Shown here one piece after another: positions 1 to 6,890 of a stretch of 15,651 bases of DNA. The translations under genes and the position numbers were made by a program. This DNA is from Acidobacteriota bacterium. Lineage in GTDB: Bacteria > Acidobacteriota > Terriglobia > 20CM-2-55-15. The first letter of the stretch is position 1; each line of letters opens with the position of its first letter. Below the pieces are notes generated by a model. That model was not told where the DNA came from and did not search any database. It saw only the letters and a program-made list of their open reading frames with translations. Where the stretch lies: the NCBI GenBank assembly GCA_003222755.1, contig QHXA01000132.1, forward strand, positions 416 through 16,066, in the 5' to 3' direction.

Positions 1-435
1 CATTGCATCTTTCGCAGACCGGACCTCAAGCTCCGCCTTTTGCAAATCTTCCGGAACCGTACCCCGCGCAGTCGTCTGATAATTGGCTTCCGCCTGCTCG
101 AACGTCGCCTGGTTTTCCGCGGCAGCGCCGGCAAGGTCCCGGTTTTCCACTTCGGCAAGAAGTTGCCCCGCGCGAACGCGCGACCCGCGTTCCACATAAA
201 ACTTCTTCACGGGAGCCGAAATCTTCGGCACGATCGCAGCCTGCTGCAGCGGATAAAGGAGCGCGTCGGCGGTAACCTTGAGCGAAATCTGCGAACTCAA
301 CACCGGCGCCACATCGACTGTAACAACATGCTCGGCTTCTTCGGGTTCGTGCTTTTTGAGGGAACAACCGGAGAGGAGGATACCTATCAGTACTAAAGCC
401 TTGCACCGCTCCGCGGTGCTACACGCCAAATACAT
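1..435 (-). CDS. RND-type efflux periplasmic adaptor lipoprotein (HlyD/MFP family), partial
   Basis: This gene runs off the window; 145 codons from ATG at 435 are present. It probably encodes the periplasmic adaptor that joins an inner-membrane pump to the TolC-type channel encoded just upstream. The N-terminus has a hydrophobic segment (residues 13-22) ending in a lipobox, L-S-G-C, with Cys24 as the expected lipidation site. A lipoyl/barrel-sandwich segment follows: VPKISAPVKKFYVERGSRVRAG (about 69-90), then QLLAEVENRDL (91-101). After that comes the start of an alpha-hairpin coiled coil, AENQATFEQAEANYQ (106-120). These are standard MFP landmarks. The ATG lies 2 nt after the TolC-like stop codon, so translation is probably coupled; the G-rich stretch at the end of that gene could serve as its ribosome site. 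Oddly, codons 6-11 (S-T-A-E-R-C) come from a perfect hairpin (403-419), so part of the signal peptide is repeat-derived. Transport substrate is unknown. Confidence 0.85.
   Translation of the reverse strand, partial: MYLACSTAERCKALVLIGILLSGCSLKKHEPEEAEHVVTVDVAPVLSSQISLKVTADALLYPLQQAAIVPKISAPVKKFYVERGSRVRAGQLLAEVENRDLAGAAAENQATFEQAEANYQTTARGTVPEDLQKAELEVRSAKDAM
403..419. repeat. 17-nt palindrome, copy A
   Basis: GCACCGCTCCGCGGTGC is a perfect 7-bp stem with a 3-nt loop. Its reverse complement is identical to the element at 8490-8506. It lies inside the first codons of the adaptor gene, 18 nt past the stop of the TolC-like gene in the direction of transcription. Two exact copies in 8 kb suggest a dispersed REP-like element that may form an RNA hairpin between co-transcribed genes. 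Confidence 0.75.
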
Positions 436-437
436 CC

Positions 438-1799
438 CTAAAATCCCCCCGTAACCGTCTGCAATGTTGCCAACGCCACACGATAGCGCGACTGCGCATC
501 ATCATAAGCATTCCGCGTGTCGACGAGAGTCCTCTGCGCGTCAACCACTTCCAAGGCCGTGGACTCGCCCGCTTGATAGCGCAGATTAATCAGTCGCAGA
601 CTTTCTGTCGCAAGATCTGAAGCACGGCGTAAGACATCGACGGCGGCGCGGGCTGTCAATGCTTCGTTGTAGAACAAGTACAGATTGCCGAGGACTTGCC
701 GCTGCGTGTGGGTCAGCTCTACCTGCGCTTGCTGTTGGCGCGCTTGGGCCTGCCGGATCCTGCTTTGCCGAGTGCCCCAATCAAAGATGGGCAGCGTGAA
801 ATTCCCAACAATGTAATAGCCGAGGTTCGGCAATGGCCCATATTGCGGAGCCGCAGCTATAACGCTGCGCATTGCAAATTTATTCGCTTCGATACCGTAG
901 TTTGCATCAATTGCCAGTGACGGTAACGACGCATTCCGAGCGCCACGCACGTCGAAGCCCGCTTGCCTCAGGGCTGCTTGTGCAGCGCGTATATCAGGAT
1001 TCTCACGCGCCGCCATCGATTGAATGTCGGGGAATGGCGGAAGCGTCCGTGCGGAATCGAGATCATCGATTACCGTGAAGTTTTCATTCAGCTCCGGGAA
1101 TAGCAGCACTGCGAGATTCAAACGGGCGCTTTCCATGCCCAGCATCGCTTCCTGAAATCCCTGCCTCTGCTGCTCGTACTGGATCTGCGCTTTTACGACA
1201 TCGCTTCGTGCTACCTGGCCTGACTGTTCTTGTTGCTGCGTGATTTGCAAGAACCGTTGCGCCTGCTGCAATCCCTGCTGCGCGGTCGCATACTTCCGTT
1301 GCGACGTCACCAGAGCGTAGTAGTTTCTGGTAACGGTGACCGCTAATCCGCGTTGCGCGATCTCCACTCTCGCGTTCGCAAGCGCCTCAGCTGCTTGAGC
1401 GCGCCGGTAAGTAGTCTGGAGAAAGGTGTTGGCTGTGAGATCCTGATGGGCAATACCCCATGAGCGATAAACGTGAACGCCGTCGTTTGTCACAAACCGC
1501 CCGCTGGGCGCAACCCCATTACCTTGCGTGCCGAGGTATTGCGTCGTATGCGTAACGGTCGGCAAAAGCGAGGATCTCGCCTGAAACCGGTCCTCGCGCG
1601 CAACGGCCGCATCCGTGATCGCCAATTGATACTGCGTATCGAGTTTCTTCGCGCGATCCAGCGCATCCTGAAGTGTAATGACCGGGGGCGGCGCGGCCTG
1701 CCCCTGAGGCTGCACGAGCTGTAACGACGGCGGCTCCGGGGTCTGGGCAAGAGCCTGGAGGATGATGAATAGGAAACCAAGCGGCAACATTGGCCTCAC
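438..1799 (-). CDS. TolC-family outer-membrane efflux protein
   Basis: Outer-membrane channel of a tripartite export system, paired with the periplasmic adaptor encoded 2 nt downstream. The 453 residues begin with a signal peptide (MRPMLPLGFLFIILQALAQ). Two homologous OEP repeats follow, at about 40-240 and 260-450. Each is long, Gln/Ala-rich and helical, as expected for the periplasmic tunnel: ITLQDALDRAKKLD near the first start, then QQQEQSGQVARSDVVKAQ; LRYQAGESTALEVVDAQRTL matches this in repeat two. The sequence FTLPIFDWGTRQSRI is a typical outer-membrane efflux motif. Length fits the family. The GTG start at 1799 gives a 4-nt GTGA overlap with the stop of the upstream propeller gene. An ATG at 1790 is the alternative start and would shorten the signal peptide by three residues. 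Confidence 0.9.
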   Translation of the reverse strand: MRPMLPLGFLFIILQALAQTPEPPSLQLVQPQGQAAPPPVITLQDALDRAKKLDTQYQLAITDAAVAREDRFQARSSLLPTVTHTTQYLGTQGNGVAPSGRFVTNDGVHVYRSWGIAHQDLTANTFLQTTYRRAQAAEALANARVEIAQRGLAVTVTRNYYALVTSQRKYATAQQGLQQAQRFLQITQQQEQSGQVARSDVVKAQIQYEQQRQGFQEAMLGMESARLNLAVLLFPELNENFTVIDDLDSARTLPPFPDIQSMAARENPDIRAAQAALRQAGFDVRGARNASLPSLAIDANYGIEANKFAMRSVIAAAPQYGPLPNLGYYIVGNFTLPIFDWGTRQSRIRQAQARQQQAQVELTHTQRQVLGNLYLFYNEALTARAAVDVLRRASDLATESLRLINLRYQAGESTALEVVDAQRTLVDTRNAYDDAQSRYRVALATLQTVTGGF

Positions 1800-2794
1800 T
1801 TCCCTACAACTAATAATTTAAAAGAGTCCGGCGCAAATCCGCCTCGGCGCTGCCCTGGCTGTGCCGGCAGGGCATCTGCCGCAGGTAAGTAGAGGTTGTG
1901 GGTCTTCTCATCAAGCGTGATCGTACGCGCGCCGCGCGCGGTTGCGACGTTTTCGACGACCTCATATTTGCCGCCCATTTCCTGAACGACCGTCAATGTG
2001 CCATCGCCGTTCGAGCTGAATGCGTAACCTGTGCTCGGATCAAAAGCCGCGCCGTCAGGGCCCTGACCAATCGCGGGCATTGCCAAAACCTTTCCCGCAT
2101 CCGGATCGGAAATCGCCATCAATCGATTGCCGCATACGGAAAAGAGCCGGCGCTTCTTCATGTCGATTGCGAGACCCGAAGGACCCTCGCAGGGTTTCAA
2201 GGAATACCGCTTTGTGACGGAAGCCTTGGCCGCGTCGATCTCTACAATTTCGCTGGTGTCCTCGATATTCACGTAGACATGGCCTTTGTCGTCGGCCACG
2301 GCGAACTCCGGTTTACCGCCCATCGGAATCGTTGCCACAGCCATTCCGGTCTTCGCGTCGATAGCCGTCGAATTGTTTGAACGGCCATTGAAGGTGAAAA
2401 CGCGGCCGGACTTCGGTTCGAAGCGGATGGAATCCGGATTTTCGCCAGTCGCGACCTGGCTCATCGCTTTTAGCGTCTTCATGTCAAAGATCGTGACGTT
2501 GTTTCCACGTCCATTGCTGATGAATCCCCGATTCAGGTTGGGTGCGAGCGCGATGCCGTGCACACCCGGCGTGTCTGGAATATCGCCGACAACTTTGCCT
2601 GCATCCGGATCGACGACAACGACATGCGTGGCGTGCGACACGTACAAGCGGCGGGCGGAGCTGTCCATCGTCAGATAATCCCAACCGCCCTCACCGCCAA
2701 TCTTGATCTCCTTGAGAAGTTTCAAACCGGTTGGCGCGGCAAACGCGGCAATAGCAAACAGAGCTGATAGAGCTAGCGTTAGAGCCTTTCTCAT
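1796..2794 (-). CDS. Exported YncE-like beta-propeller protein
   Basis: 332-residue secreted protein. The signal peptide (MRKALTLALSALFAIAAFAA) is followed by about seven repeated blades of the YVTN/YncE type. Each blade has a pattern such as 'ARRLYVSHATHVVVVDPDAGKVVGDI' or 'NRGFISNGRGNNVTIFDMKT', that is, a display of a value followed by Asp and a turn. Such propellers are periplasmic or surface proteins, usually for protein binding. Here it heads an efflux gene cluster, so a role linked to export or sensing is possible but only inferred. A GTG at 2812 is in frame, but the ATG at 2794 sits behind an excellent AAGGAGG and is followed at once by a normal signal peptide, so I chose it. The C-terminus overlaps the next gene by 4 nt. 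Two Cys (in 'KPCEGPSG' and 'LFSVCGN') could form a disulfide. Confidence 0.85.
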   Translation of the reverse strand: MRKALTLALSALFAIAAFAAPTGLKLLKEIKIGGEGGWDYLTMDSSARRLYVSHATHVVVVDPDAGKVVGDIPDTPGVHGIALAPNLNRGFISNGRGNNVTIFDMKTLKAMSQVATGENPDSIRFEPKSGRVFTFNGRSNNSTAIDAKTGMAVATIPMGGKPEFAVADDKGHVYVNIEDTSEIVEIDAAKASVTKRYSLKPCEGPSGLAIDMKKRRLFSVCGNRLMAISDPDAGKVLAMPAIGQGPDGAAFDPSTGYAFSSNGDGTLTVVQEMGGKYEVVENVATARGARTITLDEKTHNLYLPAADALPAQPGQRRGGFAPDSFKLLVVGK

Positions 2795-2796
2795 CG

Positions 2797-2805
2797 ATCC
2801 TCCTT
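2797..2805 (-). promoter_or_regulatory. Strong ribosome binding site that fixes the propeller start
   Basis: The minus strand reads AAGGAGGAT, with four bases between GGAGG and the ATG at 2794. It is a near-complete anti-16S match, and it lies inside the codons that would be translated from the GTG at 2812, which argues against the longer start. Confidence 0.75.
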
Positions 2806-2828
2806 TGGGCACTTCGAATGCGTCTTAC

Positions 2829-2862
2829 TGTAGGGGCGGTCATAAGATAGACCGTCCCTACA
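2829..2862. repeat. TGTAGGGGCGGTC-type palindrome, copy 1
   Basis: The left arm TGTAGGGGCGGTC pairs with the right arm GACCGTCCCTACA (13 bp with a single G-T wobble) around an 8-nt loop. The element lies in the untranslated space upstream of the propeller/efflux cluster. A related but diverged hairpin lies at 11810-11847 next to ilvD. The shared TGTAGGGGCGGTCATA core marks them as members of one dispersed family. A shorter inverted repeat, CAAGAAT/ATTCTTG (2874-2880 and 2894-2900), lies beside it. Confidence 0.75.
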
Positions 2863-2924
2863 ATATAGGCCCGCAAGAATAGAAGAGACATTAATTCTTG
2901 TTTATCCCGAGTCAGGTTGAGGCC

Positions 2925-2959
2925 GTAGGCGCCCGCTTTAGCCGCCCGCCGGCGCCTAC
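2925..2959 (-). terminator. Hairpin overlapping the stop of the 2956-3933 gene
   Basis: GTAGGCGCC (2925-2933) and GGCGCCTAC (2951-2959) form a perfect 9-bp GC-rich stem around a 17-nt loop. One arm contains the TAG stop (2956-2958) of the upstream gene. It could end or protect the transcript of the long minus-strand chain. No clean U tract follows, so it may be a repeat element instead of a classical intrinsic terminator. Confidence 0.4.
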
Positions 2960-3933
2960 TGCGGCGCCTTCACCGCATACGTGTACAGCTTTTCGGGAGG
3001 GGTGATCCGATGCTCGGCGACGAGCGCATCGGTAACGCTATTGGCGAGGGTGTTGTAATACCACGCGAAGAATTCGGCAAAAGCAACATCGCGGCCCGAG
3101 GATAGCAAACCGCCAAGCTTGATGAATTCCGGGCGGCGGCTCCTGAAATACGGCAGTAGCTTGTCGCGTGAAAAGACGCTGATGAATGTCCGGTATTTCC
3201 GCGCGTCAATATCTTCAAGAATGGTGTCCTTGCCCCGCAGATCGTCGGGATTCAGCTTCTCATCCGGCAATGCGGTTCCAATCGTTACGATGCGATAGCC
3301 GGCGGACTCGCGTAGCTCGCGCCGCAGCTTTCCTGCCGCTTCGGGATTGCTCTCGACCAGCCATGCAAAATACCGGTCGGACTTGCCGCGCCGCGGCGGC
3401 GGCGGCATAAGGGTCTTGTCTTCATAGAACGCATCCATCAGGCCGCCAAGAAGAATTCCGGAAACGACGGTCTCGTACATCACGCGGCCTTTCGAAATGC
3501 CTTTCGCGCCCTCGAGCGAATTGACCATCGATTCAATATCCTTCCAGTTATCGACGATCAGCTTCGTGAATTCCTGCGTGTGGCGGTGAAGCGGGTCCTT
3601 CAAGCGATCGAAGTCCCGCTCGCGTACGATGGGCATAAAGGGCGTCGTATCGTCGTCGTCGCGACGCCCAGCGAGGCGTTCATCTTCGAGCTTGTCCGAA
3701 GTCTTCGAAACGTCGCCTGGCGATACTTTCAGCATTTTCGCAATTTTGTCTGCAGACCATCCTTGCGCATAAGCAACCACGATTTCACGCGCGAGATCCT
3801 CCTTCATGATTGCTTCTGCCATGCGCGACCATGGGTAGGAGCCAAATTGAAAATCCGGATGCACGTCCGGCTTCTTTACGGGCTTTTGAGCCGAAAGCAA
3901 TAAAACTAACGGAATAATTAAGAAATTTTTCAC
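2956..3933 (-). CDS. Exported protein of unknown function with an HTH-like segment
   Basis: I do not recognise this 325-residue family. A short hydrophobic N-terminus (MKNFLIIPLVLLLSAQ) looks like a cleavable signal peptide. Residues 56-90 (AQGWSADKIAKMLKVSPGDV, then SKTSDKLEDERLAG) have the pattern of a winged-helix or helix-turn-helix domain, which would be odd in an exported protein. A hydrophobic Gly-rich stretch (VVSGILLGGLMDAF, about 156-169) and a Pro run (PPPP, 177-180) follow. The C-terminal part is mixed charged helices with an aromatic patch (AEFFAWYYNTLA, 286-297). No catalytic motif is visible. The GTG start at 3933 overlaps the receptor stop by 4 nt (GTGA) and there is no good ribosome site, so translation likely depends on re-initiation after the receptor. 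A partner role for the receptor is inferred from position only. Confidence 0.75.
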   Translation of the reverse strand: MKNFLIIPLVLLLSAQKPVKKPDVHPDFQFGSYPWSRMAEAIMKEDLAREIVVAYAQGWSADKIAKMLKVSPGDVSKTSDKLEDERLAGRRDDDDTTPFMPIVRERDFDRLKDPLHRHTQEFTKLIVDNWKDIESMVNSLEGAKGISKGRVMYETVVSGILLGGLMDAFYEDKTLMPPPPRRGKSDRYFAWLVESNPEAAGKLRRELRESAGYRIVTIGTALPDEKLNPDDLRGKDTILEDIDARKYRTFISVFSRDKLLPYFRSRRPEFIKLGGLLSSGRDVAFAEFFAWYYNTLANSVTDALVAEHRITPPEKLYTYAVKAPQ

Positions 3934-6890
3934 CAGAGAAATTTTAATCCAAGTTGCACGATTCGTGGTGACCGCGCAACGAATAACGCCCCAAAATCCG
4001 AAGAATCCGCAAAATTCTGCATGGTGGGCGGAGCTACGAAATTCGGGTGATTCAGCACGTTATAAAAATCGGCTCGAATCTGGACTCGGGCCGCATCCGA
4101 CCATCTTAAGCTCCGGACCAGAGCGGCATCGATGTTTCTAAGCCCTGGACCGATGATGACGTTCCGGCCACTGTTGCCGAATGTGCCGGATTCCGGGATT
4201 TGAAACGCCGCCGGCTCGAAAAACCGTGACGGTGTCGGGTTCGAGATGTTGGGATTTCCCACCAGATCGGGCCGGTTCACGATGGGACTGCCGGTGCCTG
4301 AGACATCTGCGCTGACGATCGCCGAAAGCGGGGTTCCTGACTGGACGGTCCCGATGACGTGCAACTGCCAACCTTTGATCAAAGCGTACCGCTTCCCCGG
4401 CAGGTTGTATGTGCCCGAGAAGACCATCCGGTGTTTCATATGAAAGTCGGACAGTCCGCGCTCGGCAGGAAGGTTATGTGAGTCCTGCGGCAGGATGCTG
4501 ATCAACGTGGCATCATCAATCGACCTGGAAAAGCGATACGAACCGGCGAATCCCAACCCCGAGCGGAACCGGCGGTCGATCCGGACTTCTGCCGCGTGCG
4601 CTATGGAAGACGCGCTCGTCTCGAACTGGAAGATATTTTTGTACTCTGCAAACGGGCGCCGCTCATCAAGCGATCCTGGTTGACCAGCGCTCGGCTGATT
4701 CAGATTCAATTGGCGGCGCAGCCGGCTTCCCTTCTGCCCGAAGTATGAAACGCTCACCAGGAACAACTGAGGGACGGGGTATTCGAGTGAGGCGCTCCAT
4801 TGCTGCAGCGACGGGTTGGGCAATTCTCGCGAAGTCGAGAAGATACTCGGTTGCACGGATGAAGCACCGTCCTGGAACGCTGTTGCCAGGTCAAACTGGG
4901 GCAACACAGGCCCGTTGTTCTTCACGTCGAAATGGACGAACGGCGGGTTGAGTCCAAGCAGGAACAGGCTGTCACCTACGGCAAGCGTGTCATAAAAGAT
5001 GCCATAGCCCCCGCGCACAACGATGTTACGGAACGGCTGCCAGGCAACTCCCGCGCGGGGACCGAAGTTGCCAGCGTCGGCTTCATACAGCGACGTCGGC
5101 GATATGACCAGCTGCCGCGTTGCTGCGTTGAAATTTGAAACCAGGTCGTTCGCTTCGTGAAATGGCGTCTGGTAGTCATACCGTAAACCCGCATTGACGG
5201 ACACGTTGGCCCGAGGGCGCCACTCGTGCTGCATGTAGAAGCTGCCGGTCCACGTCCGAAAATTCCGCGTGGTGTCCCCAGTCAGGCGGAGGGCATTTGT
5301 TGGTAATCCCAACAGCAAGTTCGCCAGGGCATTTCCGGAAAAGACTCCGCCGGTGAACTGATATTGCCCGCGGCTATACAGGTCCAGAAAGGCATGGAAT
5401 GGCAGGTATCGGACAACTCCTCCGAATTTCGTGACTGAGGAGGAGTGCTGCCATGACAGATCGTTCAGCACCTCGAAACTTCGATTCCTCCGTCCTTGCG
5501 GAAGGTTCGTCGCATGACCGAGGTTCGAAAAACTGGTCATCAGAATCGCGGGCAATGCGCTCTCTTGATCGCCGAGGATCGTTCGAGGCTGCTTGAGGTA
5601 ACCGGCCGAAAACCGGAATTGATGAATCAGCGCCGGCGAGAACACATGCGTATTGTTCAGCCGCAGTGTATGCGTTTGAAGCGCATCGTGAACGCCGAAC
5701 GACGGAAGGTTCGTAATCCCGCTGAGCAGGTTGAGTGGATCATCCGTCGTATCGCGACTAAATTGATATTCGAGAAATGTTTCGTCAGTCGAGGTGACTC
5801 GACGGTCGAACCGGAAACCAAATGCGTCGGCGGCCGTTTCAAGTTCCCCGACTGCACGATAGTTCTGAACCATACCGCCCGGCACGTTGGGCAGCGGATA
5901 CAACCGGGCGAAAGCCAGGCCCTGCGGGCTCATGCGGCTAACCGGAATACGGTTGTCCGGGAAAGGAAATCCGGTATCGGGATCGATGATTGGATCCTGA
6001 ATCGAAGAGAAGTCACCGGTAAGAAGGACGGGATCGGGAACCCTGGCAGCCCGAGTGATCGATTGCCGGATGCGAAGGCCCCAATATTCCGAATAAAAAT
6101 ATGTCTTATCGCGAATCATGCCGCCGGCGTTGCCGCCAAAGAAGTGGTACTTGAATGGCGGAATCGGGGCGTCGGCGGGATCGAAGAAGTTCTTCGCGTT
6201 CAGTACGTCGTTTCGATGGAAATAGTGGACGTTCCCGTGAAAAGTTGCCTCGCCGGCGGGGAGCGCATCGTTGTTAGTTCGGGTGTCACCAAGCTCGGCT
6301 GAAAAGTCGGATGTGGCGGCGACCGATGTAGACATCGACGAACTCGTGAAGACGCTGCCGGATGCGGCGAGCCACTGCTGGCCGGAGCCTTCACGAATGT
6401 TGGTCACGTTTACGCCACCGCGGAGGCCAAACAGGCGATCCGATTTAGGCAAGCCCTCGCGTGCTGTCGGATCTTCACGCGTTTCAGGACTGGCGACCTC
6501 CTCGAGCTGCAACACAACGAGTTCCGTGGCATCAGGATTACCCGGCAGCAGCCGGATATCTTCGGTCTGATAGATGTCATCCGAGCTGCCGGACAGCGAC
6601 ACTGTTGAGGACCGAACGGTTCGATATCCCGCACGCCGAATCTCCAGGTGCACTTTGCCGCTGATCTCGACCCGAAACGCGCCGCGGCTGTCGGTGAGGA
6701 GGTCTACGGTTCGGCCGTCCTCCGTCTGAACGCGCACGCTGGCTCGCGATATCGGCTTGCCGGCCGAATCAGCTACACGCCCGGTGAGCACGGGCGTGGC
6801 GGCAAGAAGGAGGCAGGGGAATACCGATAAAAATAGAAGACAATTTAGGACGTTTCGCACCAAACGACGTCCGTTTCCCCGCTCAGACAT
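3930..6890 (-). CDS. Oar-like TonB-dependent outer-membrane receptor with carboxypeptidase-regulatory domain
   Basis: 986 residues from ATG 6890. A signal peptide (VRNVLNCLLFLSVFPCLLLA, about 11-30) leads into a CarboxypepD-regulatory-like beta-sandwich (about 34-115: TGRVADSAGKPISRASVRV, later GAFRV and GYRTVR). The family hallmark near 215-262 follows: FHGNVHYFHRNDVLNAKNFF, then FGGNAGGMIRDKTYFYSEY. The rest is a long beta-barrel, with FYNVLNHPNF near the end and a terminal aromatic strand (QLGLKFLW), as needed for BAM-dependent insertion. Such receptors import bulky ligands across the outer membrane with TonB energy; the ligand here is unknown. The reading frame stays open up to 7064, but that extension lies antisense-free inside serA and is Arg/Cys/Trp-rich, so I chose ATG 6890, which overlaps the serA stop by 8 nt. 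The plug region looks short (see findings). Confidence 0.88.
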   Translation of the reverse strand: MSERGNGRRLVRNVLNCLLFLSVFPCLLLAATPVLTGRVADSAGKPISRASVRVQTEDGRTVDLLTDSRGAFRVEISGKVHLEIRRAGYRTVRSSTVSLSGSSDDIYQTEDIRLLPGNPDATELVVLQLEEVASPETREDPTAREGLPKSDRLFGLRGGVNVTNIREGSGQQWLAASGSVFTSSSMSTSVAATSDFSAELGDTRTNNDALPAGEATFHGNVHYFHRNDVLNAKNFFDPADAPIPPFKYHFFGGNAGGMIRDKTYFYSEYWGLRIRQSITRAARVPDPVLLTGDFSSIQDPIIDPDTGFPFPDNRIPVSRMSPQGLAFARLYPLPNVPGGMVQNYRAVGELETAADAFGFRFDRRVTSTDETFLEYQFSRDTTDDPLNLLSGITNLPSFGVHDALQTHTLRLNNTHVFSPALIHQFRFSAGYLKQPRTILGDQESALPAILMTSFSNLGHATNLPQGRRNRSFEVLNDLSWQHSSSVTKFGGVVRYLPFHAFLDLYSRGQYQFTGGVFSGNALANLLLGLPTNALRLTGDTTRNFRTWTGSFYMQHEWRPRANVSVNAGLRYDYQTPFHEANDLVSNFNAATRQLVISPTSLYEADAGNFGPRAGVAWQPFRNIVVRGGYGIFYDTLAVGDSLFLLGLNPPFVHFDVKNNGPVLPQFDLATAFQDGASSVQPSIFSTSRELPNPSLQQWSASLEYPVPQLFLVSVSYFGQKGSRLRRQLNLNQPSAGQPGSLDERRPFAEYKNIFQFETSASSIAHAAEVRIDRRFRSGLGFAGSYRFSRSIDDATLISILPQDSHNLPAERGLSDFHMKHRMVFSGTYNLPGKRYALIKGWQLHVIGTVQSGTPLSAIVSADVSGTGSPIVNRPDLVGNPNISNPTPSRFFEPAAFQIPESGTFGNSGRNVIIGPGLRNIDAALVRSLRWSDAARVQIRADFYNVLNHPNFVAPPTMQNFADSSDFGALFVARSPRIVQLGLKFLW

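Noticed and set aside
26..406. 126-codon minus-strand frame at the left edge
   Set aside because: It competes with the adaptor frame, which has a lipobox, a lipoyl-like segment and a coiled coil. This one is Arg/Cys-rich with no motifs.
5496..6302. 268-codon open frame on the plus strand inside the receptor gene
   Set aside because: It is antisense to a well-supported receptor, its product is Arg/Val-rich with no recognisable domain, and there is no ribosome site. It is a frame shadow of a GC-rich gene.
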